Shown: positions 44,348-53,277 of the stretch, one piece after another
Layout of the letters: each line of letters begins with the position of its first letter
Position numbering within the stretch: the first letter of the stretch is position 1
Assembly (NCBI RefSeq): GCF_000019165.1
Contig: NC_010337.2
Span: 1,249,001 to 1,313,000, forward strand
Length of the DNA: 64,000 bases
Source: Heliomicrobium modesticaldum Ice1
Lineage (GTDB): Bacteria > Bacillota > Desulfitobacteriia > Heliobacteriales > Heliobacteriaceae
Direction: 5' to 3'
Translations under genes and position numbers: made by a program
Notes under the pieces: generated by a model
Told to the model about the DNA's origin: nothing
What the model saw: only the letters and a program-made list of their open reading frames with translations
Database searches by the model: none

Positions 44348-44818
44348 ATGGCGATGGATGCGCTGCGGCTCGTCGCGAGCATCGCCGTCTGCCAGATCGC
44401 CAGCCTGATCGGCGCAAAATTCACCATTCAGTCGATCATTTGGTATGCGGGACTGGCCAAACCGGCCTTTAATCCTGCCAACGACGCCTTCTATCCCGTC
44501 TGGACGCTCCTCTATACCCTGATGGGCCTCTCGCTTTTTCTCATCTGGCGTCAGCCGGAACAGAAGGAAAAGCGCTATGCCCTTGGTTACTTTTTCGCCC
44601 AATTGATCTTGAACATCATGTGGTCGTGGATCTTTTTTGAGCTCAAAGCGCCTTTTGCCGCCTTCATCGAGATCATCCTCTTGGAAGGCGCTGTCTTGGC
44701 GACAGCCTTCTACTTTTATCGCCTTTCGAAGTGGGCAGGAATCCTGATGATCCCCTATTTTTTTCGCGTTGGATACGAGGCGGTACTGAATTATTTTATC
44801 TGGATCATGAATCCCTAA
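44348..44818 (+). CDS. tspO: TspO/MBR family tryptophan-rich membrane protein
   Basis: 156 aa, five hydrophobic segments. LAKPAFNPANDAFYPVWTLLYTLMGLSLFLIW is split across the conserved loop between helices 1 and 2, and ILNIMWSWIFFELKAPFAAFIEIILLE matches the TspO core. TspO binds porphyrins and influences tetrapyrrole regulation or degradation in purple bacteria. ATG 44348 follows GGAGG; the open frame upstream (44222) lacks family residues. Its place in the photosynthesis cluster supports a porphyrin role, by inference. Confidence 0.88.
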   Translation: MAMDALRLVASIAVCQIASLIGAKFTIQSIIWYAGLAKPAFNPANDAFYPVWTLLYTLMGLSLFLIWRQPEQKEKRYALGYFFAQLILNIMWSWIFFELKAPFAAFIEIILLEGAVLATAFYFYRLSKWAGILMIPYFFRVGYEAVLNYFIWIMNP

Positions 44819-44884
44819 AGATTGCACAAGGATTCTTGAAGAATCTAAGTATAAGATTTTTGAGGAGTTTGCGAATGCAAAAGG

Positions 44885-44913
44885 TTGATCGATGTTGGAT
44901 TATGCTGTATAAT
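44885..44913 (+). promoter_or_regulatory. Promoter upstream of bchJ
   Basis: TTGATC (44885-44890), 17-base spacer, TATAAT (44908-44913), 45 bases before the bchJ start. A CCTC-T7-GAGG hairpin overlaps the ribosome site. Confidence 0.7.
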
Positions 44914-44958
44914 TCAACCACAAACGCCTGTGTTCGGCGGCTCCTCTTTTTTTGAGGG

Positions 44959-45570
44959 GTGGACGACATCGCAACCCATACATACGGAAAAATTGGCCCC
45001 AATTCGATCATACAGACCGTGGCGGCCTTGCAAGAACGCTACGGAGAAGGTAGAACAGCGGAATTTTTGGTCAACGTCGGACGGGGTGACTTGACGCAAA
45101 AGCTCCCTGCTGAGATGGTGGACGAGCAGGAGTTCAACGACTTGGTGCGTTCCATCCAGGCCAGCTTTGGCAATCAGGAGTTGACGCAGTTGCTGCGGCG
45201 CTCCGGGGAGTTGACGGCTGCCTACCTCCTGAAGCATCGTATCCCCCTTCCGATTCAGTGGATCTTGCGGATACTCCCGGTTCGCGCCGGTCTCAAGATG
45301 CTGCTCTCGGCGATAGAGAAAAACGCTTGGACCTTTGTGGGCACCGGCAGCTATCGTTTCACGATGGGAGACCGTCCGAGGATCACGATCGAGCGCTGCC
45401 TTTCCTGTCGCGGCTTGTCAGCGAACGAACCGATCTGTGCTTTTTACGAGGGCACATTCCAAACATTGATTCGCACCCTCGTCGATAAAGAGGCGACCGT
45501 CAAAGAGACGGCATGCAGCGCAAAGGGCGCCCCCGCTTGTGTATACGAGATTCGATTGGACGTCTCGTAA
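44959..45570 (+). CDS. bchJ: BchJ, V4R-domain protein of bacteriochlorophyll synthesis
   Basis: 203 aa. The C-terminal V4R (4-vinyl reductase) domain has GTGSYRFTMGDRPRITIERC and CSAKGAPACVYEIRL, with conserved Cys/His. IGPNSIIQTVAALQERYG is the BchJ-like N terminus. Named for 8-vinyl protochlorophyllide reduction, though the catalytic role has been questioned; it may be an accessory or carrier. GTG 44959 is adjacent to GAGGG, so the start is unsure. Confidence 0.85.
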   Translation: MDDIATHTYGKIGPNSIIQTVAALQERYGEGRTAEFLVNVGRGDLTQKLPAEMVDEQEFNDLVRSIQASFGNQELTQLLRRSGELTAAYLLKHRIPLPIQWILRILPVRAGLKMLLSAIEKNAWTFVGTGSYRFTMGDRPRITIERCLSCRGLSANEPICAFYEGTFQTLIRTLVDKEATVKETACSAKGAPACVYEIRLDVS

Positions 45571-45678
45571 AACAGATGATGCTCATAACGGTGACATAGA
45601 GAGCGTCCTTTTCCAATACATATACAGATGATAAGACCCCTATTGGCTCCCGAAAAAGAGAAGAGTGGGTGTGCCGAG

Positions 45679-46602
45679 ATGAGTGTCGACATCAATCGCC
45701 AAAGTCAGAGTCCGACCACAACCCCTTCGCAGGAGCCCCTCTCCATCTGGCGGGTACGCCTTCAACTGACGAAACCCTTGACCTGGATTGGCCCCGTTTG
45801 GTCTGTCGGTTGTGGCGTCGTCGGCGCCGCCGGTGCAGATCTGAGCGTGGACACTTTCCTGCGAAGCCTGTTGTTGATGGTCGTCATCGGTCCCCTGGTC
45901 CTAGGCATGGGCCAATCGATCAATGACTACTATGATGCCGATGTAGATGCCATCAACGAGCCTGACCGCCCTTGTGCTCGCTTTCCAGAGTTGTTCAAGC
46001 GGCTTGCCCTGACCAACGTGGCGGTTCTCTCTGCTGCGGCTCTGGTGGTATCGTATATCGCTTTTCCCATCGAGATTTTCCTGTTGGTTCTCGTCGGTCT
46101 GTTCATCGCTTACATATACAGCGCGCCGCCGCTGCGGTTGAAGCAAAACGGATGGTTCGGAAATACGGCCTGCGCGCTCACCTACGTGACCCTGCCTTGG
46201 ATCGCCGGCAATTACCTCTTTGACAGCGTAACGCCGGAACAGACGATTGTCGCCTTCCTCTACGCTATCGGTTCTCACGGATTTATGACCATGAACGACT
46301 TTAAGAGCGTCGAGGGCGATAAGGCCTGCGGATTGCGCTCGATGGTCGTCATGTACGGCGTCGAAGGCGCCGTCAAGATTGCTTTGAACATGCTCATGGC
46401 CTCGCAGCTCCTGGTGGCGCTCTACGTCGCCGCCCAGGGACACTACATCGGCAGTGCTGTCCTCGTCGCATTGCTGCTGGCCCAATTGCCCTTTCAACCG
46501 AAGTTGAAAAAAGACCCTAAGCGGTTGGCCCCCTGGTACAACGCCACAGCAAACAGTTTTTTCATCCTTTCTATGATGGCTGCGGCGTTTACCCTTAAAT
46601 AA
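45679..46602 (+). CDS. bchG: Bacteriochlorophyll synthase (prenyltransferase)
   Basis: UbiA-family membrane enzyme that attaches the isoprenoid alcohol to bacteriochlorophyllide; heliobacteria use farnesyl. GQSINDYYDADVDAINEPDRP is split by the Asp-rich diphosphate-binding motif; FIAYIYSAPPLRLKQNGWFG and GFMTMNDFKSVEGD are the second site. About 9 hydrophobic helices. 307 aa from ATG 45679; ATG 45628 is possible but lies beyond conserved sequence. A weak hairpin follows at about 46651. Confidence 0.94.
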   Translation: MSVDINRQSQSPTTTPSQEPLSIWRVRLQLTKPLTWIGPVWSVGCGVVGAAGADLSVDTFLRSLLLMVVIGPLVLGMGQSINDYYDADVDAINEPDRPCARFPELFKRLALTNVAVLSAAALVVSYIAFPIEIFLLVLVGLFIAYIYSAPPLRLKQNGWFGNTACALTYVTLPWIAGNYLFDSVTPEQTIVAFLYAIGSHGFMTMNDFKSVEGDKACGLRSMVVMYGVEGAVKIALNMLMASQLLVALYVAAQGHYIGSAVLVALLLAQLPFQPKLKKDPKRLAPWYNATANSFFILSMMAAAFTLK

Positions 46603-46728
46603 TGGGACATCATCGGCCGGGCATCATCGCGGTGGACGCAAGGGGGACAAAGCCTGTCGTCTTTCGGCAGGCGAAAAGAAGGAGGTGAGAAAGGGACAGA
46701 GATCCATCGGACGGGGTGCCGCGGAAGG

Positions 46729-46759
46729 TTGCCTAATGGGAATACGGCCTTAATACAAT
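46729..46759 (+). promoter_or_regulatory. Possible pshA promoter
   Basis: TTGCCT (46729-46734) with TAATAC (46751-46756, spacer 16) or TACAAT (46754-46759, spacer 19). The leader would be about 80 nt. The rest of the 46603-46839 gap holds a hairpin near 46651-46671 after bchG. Confidence 0.4.
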
Positions 46760-46839
46760 CTTTTACTTCGCCAGCCCGGGGAACCGTCTGCTGACCTGCA
46801 CCCAATCATCTAAAACATCTGAAAAGGAGGTCGTGTTTG

Positions 46840-48666
46840 ATGGCCACTGCCGAAATGGCATTTAACCCCCGGGCGCAGGTCTTTGAGTACTTCAAAGACA
46901 AAGTGCCCGCTACCCGGGGTGCCGTTCTGAAAGCCCACATCAACCACCTGGGCAACGTCGCCGCTATGGTCTCTTTCATTCTCGTCCATCACCTGAGCTG
47001 GGATCCCGCGACCCAAGGTGTACTGTGGGCTCCCGCTACCATGTTTTATGCTCGTCTTTATCAACTGGGTCTTGATGCGACCGCGCTGAGCCCCGATGCG
47101 CTGTTTGTCGCCCGGATGCACCTGCTTGCCGCCATCATACTCTGGGGTTTTGGTCACGTCAAATCCCCTGCTGAAGAGAAGTTCCTGGAAAAAGTGACTA
47201 TGGGGAAAGCCCTGGTCGCCCAGTTCCACTTCTTCGCGCTCATCGCCACCCTCTGGGGTCTGCACATGGCCTTCTACGGCATCCTCGGACCCTCCGGCAA
47301 ATTGGAGCCCACCGGTCTGAGCTTCGACATGTTCGGACCCATCACCCCCGCCACCATGGCTGGCAACCACGTCGCTTTCGGCGCTGTCTTCTTCCTTGGC
47401 GGCATCTTCCACTACTTCGCCGGTTTTAACACCAAGCGGTTTGCCTTCTTCGAAAAAGACTGGGAAGCTGTTCTGTCCGTTAGCTGCCAGATCCTCGCTT
47501 TCCACTTCGCTACCGTCGTCTTCGCCATGATCATCTGGCAACATCCCCAACTCGGCTTCGGCTTCATGCGTGAATACGCTGTCTCCCAGTATGCCGGCCC
47601 TGAGCTCAAGATGATCGCCCAGTCTAACCCCGGCCTGCTGGTCAAGCAAGCCATCCTGGGTCACCTGGTGATGGGCATCATGTTCTGGATCGGCGGCGTC
47701 TTCCATGGCGCGCACTTCATGCTGCGGGTTCTGAACGATCCCAAGCTGGCAGAAGAAATGAAGGACTTCAAGTTCATCAAGCGTTGCTATGACCATGAGT
47801 TCCAGAAGAAGTTCCTCGCCCTGATCATGTTCGGCGCCTTCTTGCCGATCTTCGTCTCCTACGGCATCGCTACGCACAACACCATCGCTGACATCCATGC
47901 CGCTTCCAAGACGGGCCTCTTCGCTCACATGACCTACATCAACATCGGCACCCCGCTCCATGACGCCATCTTCGGCTCCAAGGGCTCCATCAGTGAATTC
48001 GTCGCCGCCCACGCTATCGCCGGCGGTCTGCACTTCACCATGGTTCCCATGTGGCGGATGGTATTCTTCAGCAAGGTTTCGCCCTGGACCACCAAGGTTG
48101 GCATGAAAGCCAAGCGCGACGGCGAATTCCCCTGCCTTGGCCCTGCCTACGGCGGTACCTGCTCCATCTCCCTCGTTGACCAGTTCTACTTGGCCATTTT
48201 CTTCTCCCTCCAGGTCATCGCTCCCGCCTGGTTCTACATTGATGGTTGCTGGATGGGCTCCTTCGTAGCCGTTGCCGCTCCCTACAATGACATCTACCAG
48301 GCTGCGCTGGCCACCTTCAACTCCCACAACCCGCTCCATCAGCTGTCCCCGCTCACCAACATGGGCTACTTCTCCTACATCATCCAGCAGACCACGGCCA
48401 TGTTCTCCCGCTATGACGGTCACATGATCCAGGCTTTGTTGGGCGCCCACTTCATCTGGGCTTTCACCTTCTCCATGCTGTTCCAGTATCGCGGTTCCCG
48501 CGACGAGGGCGCCATGGTTCTGAAGTGGGCTCACGAGCAAGTCGGCGTCGGCTTTGCCGGCAAAATGTACAATCGTGCTCTCAGCCTGAAAGAAGGCAAA
48601 GCGATCGGTTGCTTCTTGTTCTTCAAGATGACCATCGTTTGCATGTGGGCTCTGGCCATGGTGTAA
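46840..48666 (+). CDS. pshA: Photosystem P800 reaction-centre core protein PshA
   Basis: 608-aa, 11-helix subunit of the homodimeric type-I reaction centre binding BChl g and antenna pigment. FPCLGPAYGGTCSISL gives the FX cluster ligands Cys432 and Cys441 (CxGPxxGGTC), shared with PsaA/PsaB and PscA. Many His-rich helices (HFFALIATLWGLHMAFYG; HLVMGIMFWIGGVFHGAHF) bind chlorophyll. Strong AAAAGGAGG before ATG 46840; TTG 46837 is less likely. Terminator at 48695. Codon use is strongly biased, as for a highly expressed gene. Confidence 0.99.
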   Translation: MATAEMAFNPRAQVFEYFKDKVPATRGAVLKAHINHLGNVAAMVSFILVHHLSWDPATQGVLWAPATMFYARLYQLGLDATALSPDALFVARMHLLAAIILWGFGHVKSPAEEKFLEKVTMGKALVAQFHFFALIATLWGLHMAFYGILGPSGKLEPTGLSFDMFGPITPATMAGNHVAFGAVFFLGGIFHYFAGFNTKRFAFFEKDWEAVLSVSCQILAFHFATVVFAMIIWQHPQLGFGFMREYAVSQYAGPELKMIAQSNPGLLVKQAILGHLVMGIMFWIGGVFHGAHFMLRVLNDPKLAEEMKDFKFIKRCYDHEFQKKFLALIMFGAFLPIFVSYGIATHNTIADIHAASKTGLFAHMTYINIGTPLHDAIFGSKGSISEFVAAHAIAGGLHFTMVPMWRMVFFSKVSPWTTKVGMKAKRDGEFPCLGPAYGGTCSISLVDQFYLAIFFSLQVIAPAWFYIDGCWMGSFVAVAAPYNDIYQAALATFNSHNPLHQLSPLTNMGYFSYIIQQTTAMFSRYDGHMIQALLGAHFIWAFTFSMLFQYRGSRDEGAMVLKWAHEQVGVGFAGKMYNRALSLKEGKAIGCFLFFKMTIVCMWALAMV

Positions 48667-48694
48667 TCACACCAAGTCCATTTCGTTCCTACAC

Positions 48695-48726
48695 CCCCTG
48701 CGCCCTGAGAGGGGCGCAGGGGTTTT
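48695..48726 (+). terminator. pshA terminator
   Basis: CCCCTGCGCCC, 6-base loop, GGGCGCAGGGG then TTTT. An 11-bp GC-rich stem right after pshA, so the downstream bch genes need another promoter or readthrough. Confidence 0.9.
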
Positions 48727-48746
48727 ATCTCGCTTGCGGAAAAAAA

Positions 48747-48763
48747 CGGCCTGATCCAGGCCG
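48747..48763 (+). promoter_or_regulatory. Palindrome upstream of bchM
   Basis: CGGCCTG-ATC-CAGGCCG, two perfect 7-mers, 33 bases before bchM and 20 bases after the pshA terminator. Could be an operator or a leader stem for the bchM-to-crtN operon. No clear promoter is seen in the same gap. Confidence 0.45.
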
Positions 48764-48795
48764 GCAACAACGAACGATTCTAGGGGGTGGAGGCC

Positions 48796-49479
48796 ATGGC
48801 AAACGAACTGAATTCCTATTGGGCACAACAGGAACAGGTGAGAAATTATTTTGACGGCGATGCCTTTCAGCGATGGGCGTCCATCAGCAAAGGAGAAAGC
48901 AAAAACTTTGCCCAGCGCAAGCTCATCGAAGGTCGTCAAGCCATCCACCGCTGCCTTTTGGACTGGATCGGGCCGGTAGCGGGCAAGCGCATCATCGATG
49001 CCGGATGCGGCGCAGGTTTTCTCGCAGAGATCCTCGCCGAACAGGGCGCTATCGTCAAAGGTATTGATATTTCCACGAAAATGATCGAAATGGCTTCTGC
49101 CCGCAACGGCGGAAGAGACAACCTCACCTTTGAGGTCAGCGATTTAGTCTCAGAAAAAGGAAATTATGACATCCTCATTTCGATGGATGTGTTGATTCAT
49201 TATCCCCTTGCAGACCTGCCCGCCTTGCTGGAACATACACTGGGCCGCGCCCGGGAACGGGCCTATATCACCTTCGCACCGTCGACCGCATGGTTTCGCT
49301 TCCTCAAATCCGTAGGCGAGCGGATGTCGGGAAGCTCCCGTACAACCAGCGCCTACCTGCATCCGATTTCGGAGATCCACTCCATTTTGAATACACTGGG
49401 CTACCAATCTACTCGCCAAAAGCTGGTCTCTAACATCATTTATAACGCGATGTTGTTAGAGATCAAGCCGAAACGATGA
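48796..49479 (+). CDS. bchM: Mg-protoporphyrin IX methyltransferase
   Basis: 227-aa class I SAM methyltransferase that esterifies the C13 propionate of Mg-protoporphyrin before ring closure. IIDAGCGAGFLAEILAEQGA is SAM motif I; YDILISMDVLIHYPLADL is motif II; ITFAPSTAWFRFLKSVGE matches BchM. ATG 48796 is favoured by AGGGGGTGG. It ends 14 bases before bchE, which takes its product. Confidence 0.93.
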   Translation: MANELNSYWAQQEQVRNYFDGDAFQRWASISKGESKNFAQRKLIEGRQAIHRCLLDWIGPVAGKRIIDAGCGAGFLAEILAEQGAIVKGIDISTKMIEMASARNGGRDNLTFEVSDLVSEKGNYDILISMDVLIHYPLADLPALLEHTLGRARERAYITFAPSTAWFRFLKSVGERMSGSSRTTSAYLHPISEIHSILNTLGYQSTRQKLVSNIIYNAMLLEIKPKR

Positions 49480-49493
49480 CTAGGAGGCTTGAC

Positions 49494-51137
49494 ATGCGCA
49501 TACTGATGATCCAACCTAACTACCATTGCGGTGGCGCCGAGATTGCTGGGAACTGGCCGCCGAGCTGGGCGCCCTATATCGGCGGATCGTTAAAGGCAGC
49601 CGGTTACACCAATATGAAATTCATCGATGCAATGACCGAGGATCTACCAGATGACGTGCTAGCTGAAATCATCCGGAAGAACCAGCCGGATGTGGTCATG
49701 GCGAGTGCGATTACGCCGATGATTTATAAAGCGCAGGACACCCTGCGCATCGCCAAGCAGAGCAACCCTGCTTGCAAGACCATCCTGGGTGGGATCCATC
49801 CCACCTTTATGTACAGTCAGATTCTCACGGAGACACCTGAGATCGATTATATCGTCCGCGGCGAGGGTGAAGAGATCATCGTCAACCTGATGAACGCCAT
49901 CGCCGCCGGGACTGATCTGAAGGATCGCAAGGACATCTTGGGCATCGCCTATATGGAGGATGGCAAGGTCGTCGCCACGCCGGCCCATCCGCCGATCAAA
50001 AACCTGGACGGACTGACGCCCGATTGGAGCATCCTCGACTGGGACAAGTACATCTATATACCCCTCAACTGCCGTGTGGCTGTGCCGAACTTCGCCCGTG
50101 GCTGCCCTTTTACCTGCCGTTTCTGCTCCCAGTGGAAGTTCTGGCGCACTTATCGGGTACGTCACCCGAAGAAGTTCGTAGATGAGATCGAGACGCTCGT
50201 CAAAGACCACAAGGTGGGCTTCTTTATCCTCGCTGACGAGGAACCGACGATCAACCGCGACAAGTTTGTGGCCATGTGCCAGGAACTGATCGACCGCAAG
50301 CTCGACGTGCACTGGGGCATCAACACCCGCGTCACCGACATCCTGCGCGACGCCCACCTGTTACCCTTCTACCGCAAGGCCGGCCTCGTTCACATCTCCC
50401 TCGGCACCGAAGCGGCCACTCAGATGAACCTCGACCGTTTCCGCAAGGAAACGACGATGGAAGAGAACAAGCGGGCCATCGACATGATCAAGGCCAACGG
50501 CATGGTCGCCGAGGCGCAGTTCATCATGGGCCTGGAGAACGAATCGCCGAAGACGATTGAAGAGACCTTCCAACTGGCCCGTTACTGGGATGCCGACATG
50601 GTCAACTGGAACATGTACACGCCCTGGCCTTTCTCAGAGCTCTTTGAGGAACTGGGCGACAAGGTCGAGGTCCGCGACTATTCTAAGTACAACTTCGTCA
50701 CGCCGATCATGCAACCCGACGAGATGGACCGGGAAGATGTCCTCAAAGGCGTGCTTCGCAGCTATGCCCGCTTCTATATGCGCAAGAGCTTCCTCGACTA
50801 TCCCTTTATCAAGGACCCCTTTAAGCGCAAGTACATGATGGGCTGCCTGAAGGCTTTTTTGAAGATGACAGCCACCAAACGCTTTTACGACATCGGACGG
50901 GTAAAGCGAAAAGGGTTCCACACCGAAATCGACTTGGGCTTCGATCAGTCTAAGATCGTCAGCAAGGAAGAACTGGCTCGCATCAAGGCGGCCAAACAGG
51001 TTCAGGTGGATGAGGACTTCGGCATCATCACCGCTTGCGGGGCGCCGAAGGATCTGGAGATCTCCGCCTGCGGCGCGCCCCGCGATCTGCCTTCCATTGA
51101 GACGACGCCTGAGGCCGTGAGGGGCATGAAGATATGA
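49494..51137 (+). CDS. bchE: Anaerobic Mg-protoporphyrin monomethyl ester cyclase
   Basis: Forms isocyclic ring E without oxygen. B12-binding-like N-terminal domain (about 1-180: [41 protein letters not shown]), then a radical-SAM barrel with CPFTCRFC (Cys204, Cys208, Cys211). 547 aa from ATG 49494, chosen for AGGAGG at 7 bases; ATG 49476 is too early. The tail carries a duplicated motif [16 protein letters not shown]. Overlaps bchL by 4 bases (ATGA). Confidence 0.96.
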   Translation: MRILMIQPNYHCGGAEIAGNWPPSWAPYIGGSLKAAGYTNMKFIDAMTEDLPDDVLAEIIRKNQPDVVMASAITPMIYKAQDTLRIAKQSNPACKTILGGIHPTFMYSQILTETPEIDYIVRGEGEEIIVNLMNAIAAGTDLKDRKDILGIAYMEDGKVVATPAHPPIKNLDGLTPDWSILDWDKYIYIPLNCRVAVPNFARGCPFTCRFCSQWKFWRTYRVRHPKKFVDEIETLVKDHKVGFFILADEEPTINRDKFVAMCQELIDRKLDVHWGINTRVTDILRDAHLLPFYRKAGLVHISLGTEAATQMNLDRFRKETTMEENKRAIDMIKANGMVAEAQFIMGLENESPKTIEETFQLARYWDADMVNWNMYTPWPFSELFEELGDKVEVRDYSKYNFVTPIMQPDEMDREDVLKGVLRSYARFYMRKSFLDYPFIKDPFKRKYMMGCLKAFLKMTATKRFYDIGRVKRKGFHTEIDLGFDQSKIVSKEELARIKAAKQVQVDEDFGIITACGAPKDLEISACGAPRDLPSIETTPEAVRGMKI

Positions 51138-51997
51138 TTATCGCCGTATACGGAAAAGGCGGCGTCGGCAAGTCGACCACTACGTCCAACCTGGCCGTGG
51201 CCATCGCCAAGACGGGCCGACGTGTGCTGCAGATCGGCTGTGACCCCAAGAGCGACTCCACCTTCACCATCGCCGGGAGAATGATCCCGACGGTGGTGGA
51301 GATCCTCGATAAGTTCAACTACCACTATGAATCGATCGAACCTGATGATCTGGTCGTCCAGGGTTACGCCGGCGTCTGTGTCGTTGAGACAGGCGGACCG
51401 CCCGCCGGCAGCGGCTGTGGCGGTTATGTTGTCGGTGAGACGGTCAAGCTCCTCGAAAAGCTTGATATCATGCGCCAATATGACGTGATCCTCTTCGATG
51501 TCTTAGGCGATGTCGTCTGCGGCGGCTTTGCGACGCCACTGCAATATGCTGATCTTGCTTGCATCGTCTCCTCCAACGATTTTGACGCCCTCTTCGCGGC
51601 CAACCGCATCTGCGAGAGCATTGTGGAGAAAAACGCCTCCGGTTATGATGTAAAACTTGCCGGCGTTATCGGCAACCGCTGTGACCAAGTGGACCTGCTC
51701 GAAACCTTCACCCGGCGGATCGAAGCCCCTTTGATGGGCGTTGTTCCCCGTAACGAAGAGGTGCGCCAGTCTCGTGTCAAGGGGTATACCCTCTTTGAAC
51801 TGGAAGAGATGGGGGAACCCGTCAGCGAGATGACAGGCGAGTTTCGCAAGATGGCGGCCTATCTCCTCAGTCAGCCCGACGGCGTTGTGCCCAACGCCGT
51901 CGGCACACGGGAAATGTTTGAACTCTTTCGAGGGGAGGACCTGCCGTGGAAGGGATCGAACGGGAAAACGGCTGCTTCCACACCTTCTGTCCCATAG
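51134..51997 (+). CDS. bchL: Dark-operative protochlorophyllide reductase, Fe protein BchL
   Basis: 287-aa NifH-like ATPase that feeds electrons to BchNB for ring-D reduction. P-loop [27 protein letters not shown]; cluster ligands Cys95 ([12 protein letters not shown]) and Cys129 ([11 protein letters not shown]). Homodimer sharing one [4Fe-4S]. The last about 20 residues are a non-conserved tail, because this DNA also encodes the BchN start. Distinguished from BchX by closer match to BchL motifs. Confidence 0.96.
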   Translation: MIIAVYGKGGVGKSTTTSNLAVAIAKTGRRVLQIGCDPKSDSTFTIAGRMIPTVVEILDKFNYHYESIEPDDLVVQGYAGVCVVETGGPPAGSGCGGYVVGETVKLLEKLDIMRQYDVILFDVLGDVVCGGFATPLQYADLACIVSSNDFDALFAANRICESIVEKNASGYDVKLAGVIGNRCDQVDLLETFTRRIEAPLMGVVPRNEEVRQSRVKGYTLFELEEMGEPVSEMTGEFRKMAAYLLSQPDGVVPNAVGTREMFELFRGEDLPWKGSNGKTAASTPSVP

Positions 51998-53277
51998 CCA
52001 GTGTCGCTTGGCTCCATCGCAAGATCAAGGACTCCTTCTTTCTGATCGTGGGCACCCACACCTGCGCCCATTTCATCCAGACAGCCCTCGACGTCATGGT
52101 CTACGCCCATTCCCGCTTCGGCTTCGCCGTCCTGGAGGAGTCGGATCTGGTGGCGGCCTCGCCGACAGCGGAACTGGCGAAGGTAGTCGAAGATATCAAG
52201 GCCGAATGGCAACCGAAAGTGATCTTCCTGCTGAGCACCTGCAGTTGTGATATCCTGAAACTCGATTTGGAGAACTCCAGCAAAGACCTGACCATCCGCT
52301 TCGGCTTCCCTGTCGTGCCCGTTCAGACCTCGGGCCTGGACCGGACATTCACCCAAGGGGAGGATGCGGTGCTGCATGCGCTGCTTCCCTTTGTTCCCAA
52401 GGAGGATCCGAAGGTAGCAGTCGTGGAAGAGAAAAAACGGAGCTGGTTTTCCTTCGGCAAGGATGAGGGGAACAAGGCGAGTGTCCCGGCGGCGCCGACG
52501 CGCAACCTGGTCCTGGTCGGTGCCGTCACTGATTCGACGACCCAGCAGCTGCAATGGGAATTGAAACAACTCGGTCTGGAAAGGGTCGACGTCTTCCCGA
52601 GCGGAGACATTACGAACATGCCGGTGATCAATGAGCACACCGTCATCGTCCCATTGCAGCCCTATCTGAGCGACACCCTGGCCACCCTCCGCCGCGAGCG
52701 GGGAGCCAAGGTGTTGACGACACTCCTGCCCATCGGTCCTGACGGCACGGCCCGCTTTTTGGAAGCCATCTGCGCCGAGTTCGGCCTTGACGCCTCCCCA
52801 GTCGCAGAAAGGGAGGCCCAAACCTGGCGCAGCTTGGAGAGCCAACGGGCTCTCCTGCGCGGCAAGCGGATCATGTTCCTCGGCGATAACCTGCTGGAGA
52901 TCCCCTTGGCCCGCTTTCTCACCGCCTGCGGCGCCGAAGTGGTTGAAGCCGGCACGCCCTATGTCCACGCCAAGGACTTATCTGAGGAGATCGCCAGACT
53001 TCGGGAAAAAGGCGTGCCTATCGTCGAAAGTCCCAATTTCTCCGCTCAGGTGGAACGCATCGACCGTCTCCGACCCGACCTGATCGTGGCCGGCCTCGGC
53101 ATCTGCAATCCCCTCGAAGCGGCCGGCTATACGACGGCATGGTCGATTGAATTCACCTTTGCCCAGATCCACGGCTTCGTCAATGCCATCGATCTGATTA
53201 AACTCTTTGTCAAACCGCTCTTGAAACGGCAGGCGCTGCTTGAGCAGGGCTGGACGGAAGCGGGGTGGATGTCGTGA
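51946..53277 (+). CDS. bchN: Dark-operative protochlorophyllide reductase subunit BchN
   Basis: 443-aa NifD-like subunit. Starts at GTG 51946 inside bchL (52-base overlap). Cys15, Cys40 and Cys101 have the spacing (25 and 86) of the three BchN ligands to the NB cluster, so the overlapped N terminus is needed. [15 protein letters not shown] and [15 protein letters not shown] are family motifs. Residues about 155-185 form a Lys-rich unconserved insert. Ends with GTGA shared with bchB. Confidence 0.96.
   Translation: MEGIERENGCFHTFCPIASVAWLHRKIKDSFFLIVGTHTCAHFIQTALDVMVYAHSRFGFAVLEESDLVAASPTAELAKVVEDIKAEWQPKVIFLLSTCSCDILKLDLENSSKDLTIRFGFPVVPVQTSGLDRTFTQGEDAVLHALLPFVPKEDPKVAVVEEKKRSWFSFGKDEGNKASVPAAPTRNLVLVGAVTDSTTQQLQWELKQLGLERVDVFPSGDITNMPVINEHTVIVPLQPYLSDTLATLRRERGAKVLTTLLPIGPDGTARFLEAICAEFGLDASPVAEREAQTWRSLESQRALLRGKRIMFLGDNLLEIPLARFLTACGAEVVEAGTPYVHAKDLSEEIARLREKGVPIVESPNFSAQVERIDRLRPDLIVAGLGICNPLEAAGYTTAWSIEFTFAQIHGFVNAIDLIKLFVKPLLKRQALLEQGWTEAGWMS

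Noticed and set aside
46678-46750. Short frame after AAGGAGGTGAG upstream of pshA
   Set aside because: The GTG is only one base from the ribosome site and the 22-codon product has no support; spurious more likely than a leader.
46810-48540. A 576-residue open frame antisense to pshA
   Set aside because: Same cause: strong codon bias in pshA leaves the opposite frame open. Composition is unlike any protein.
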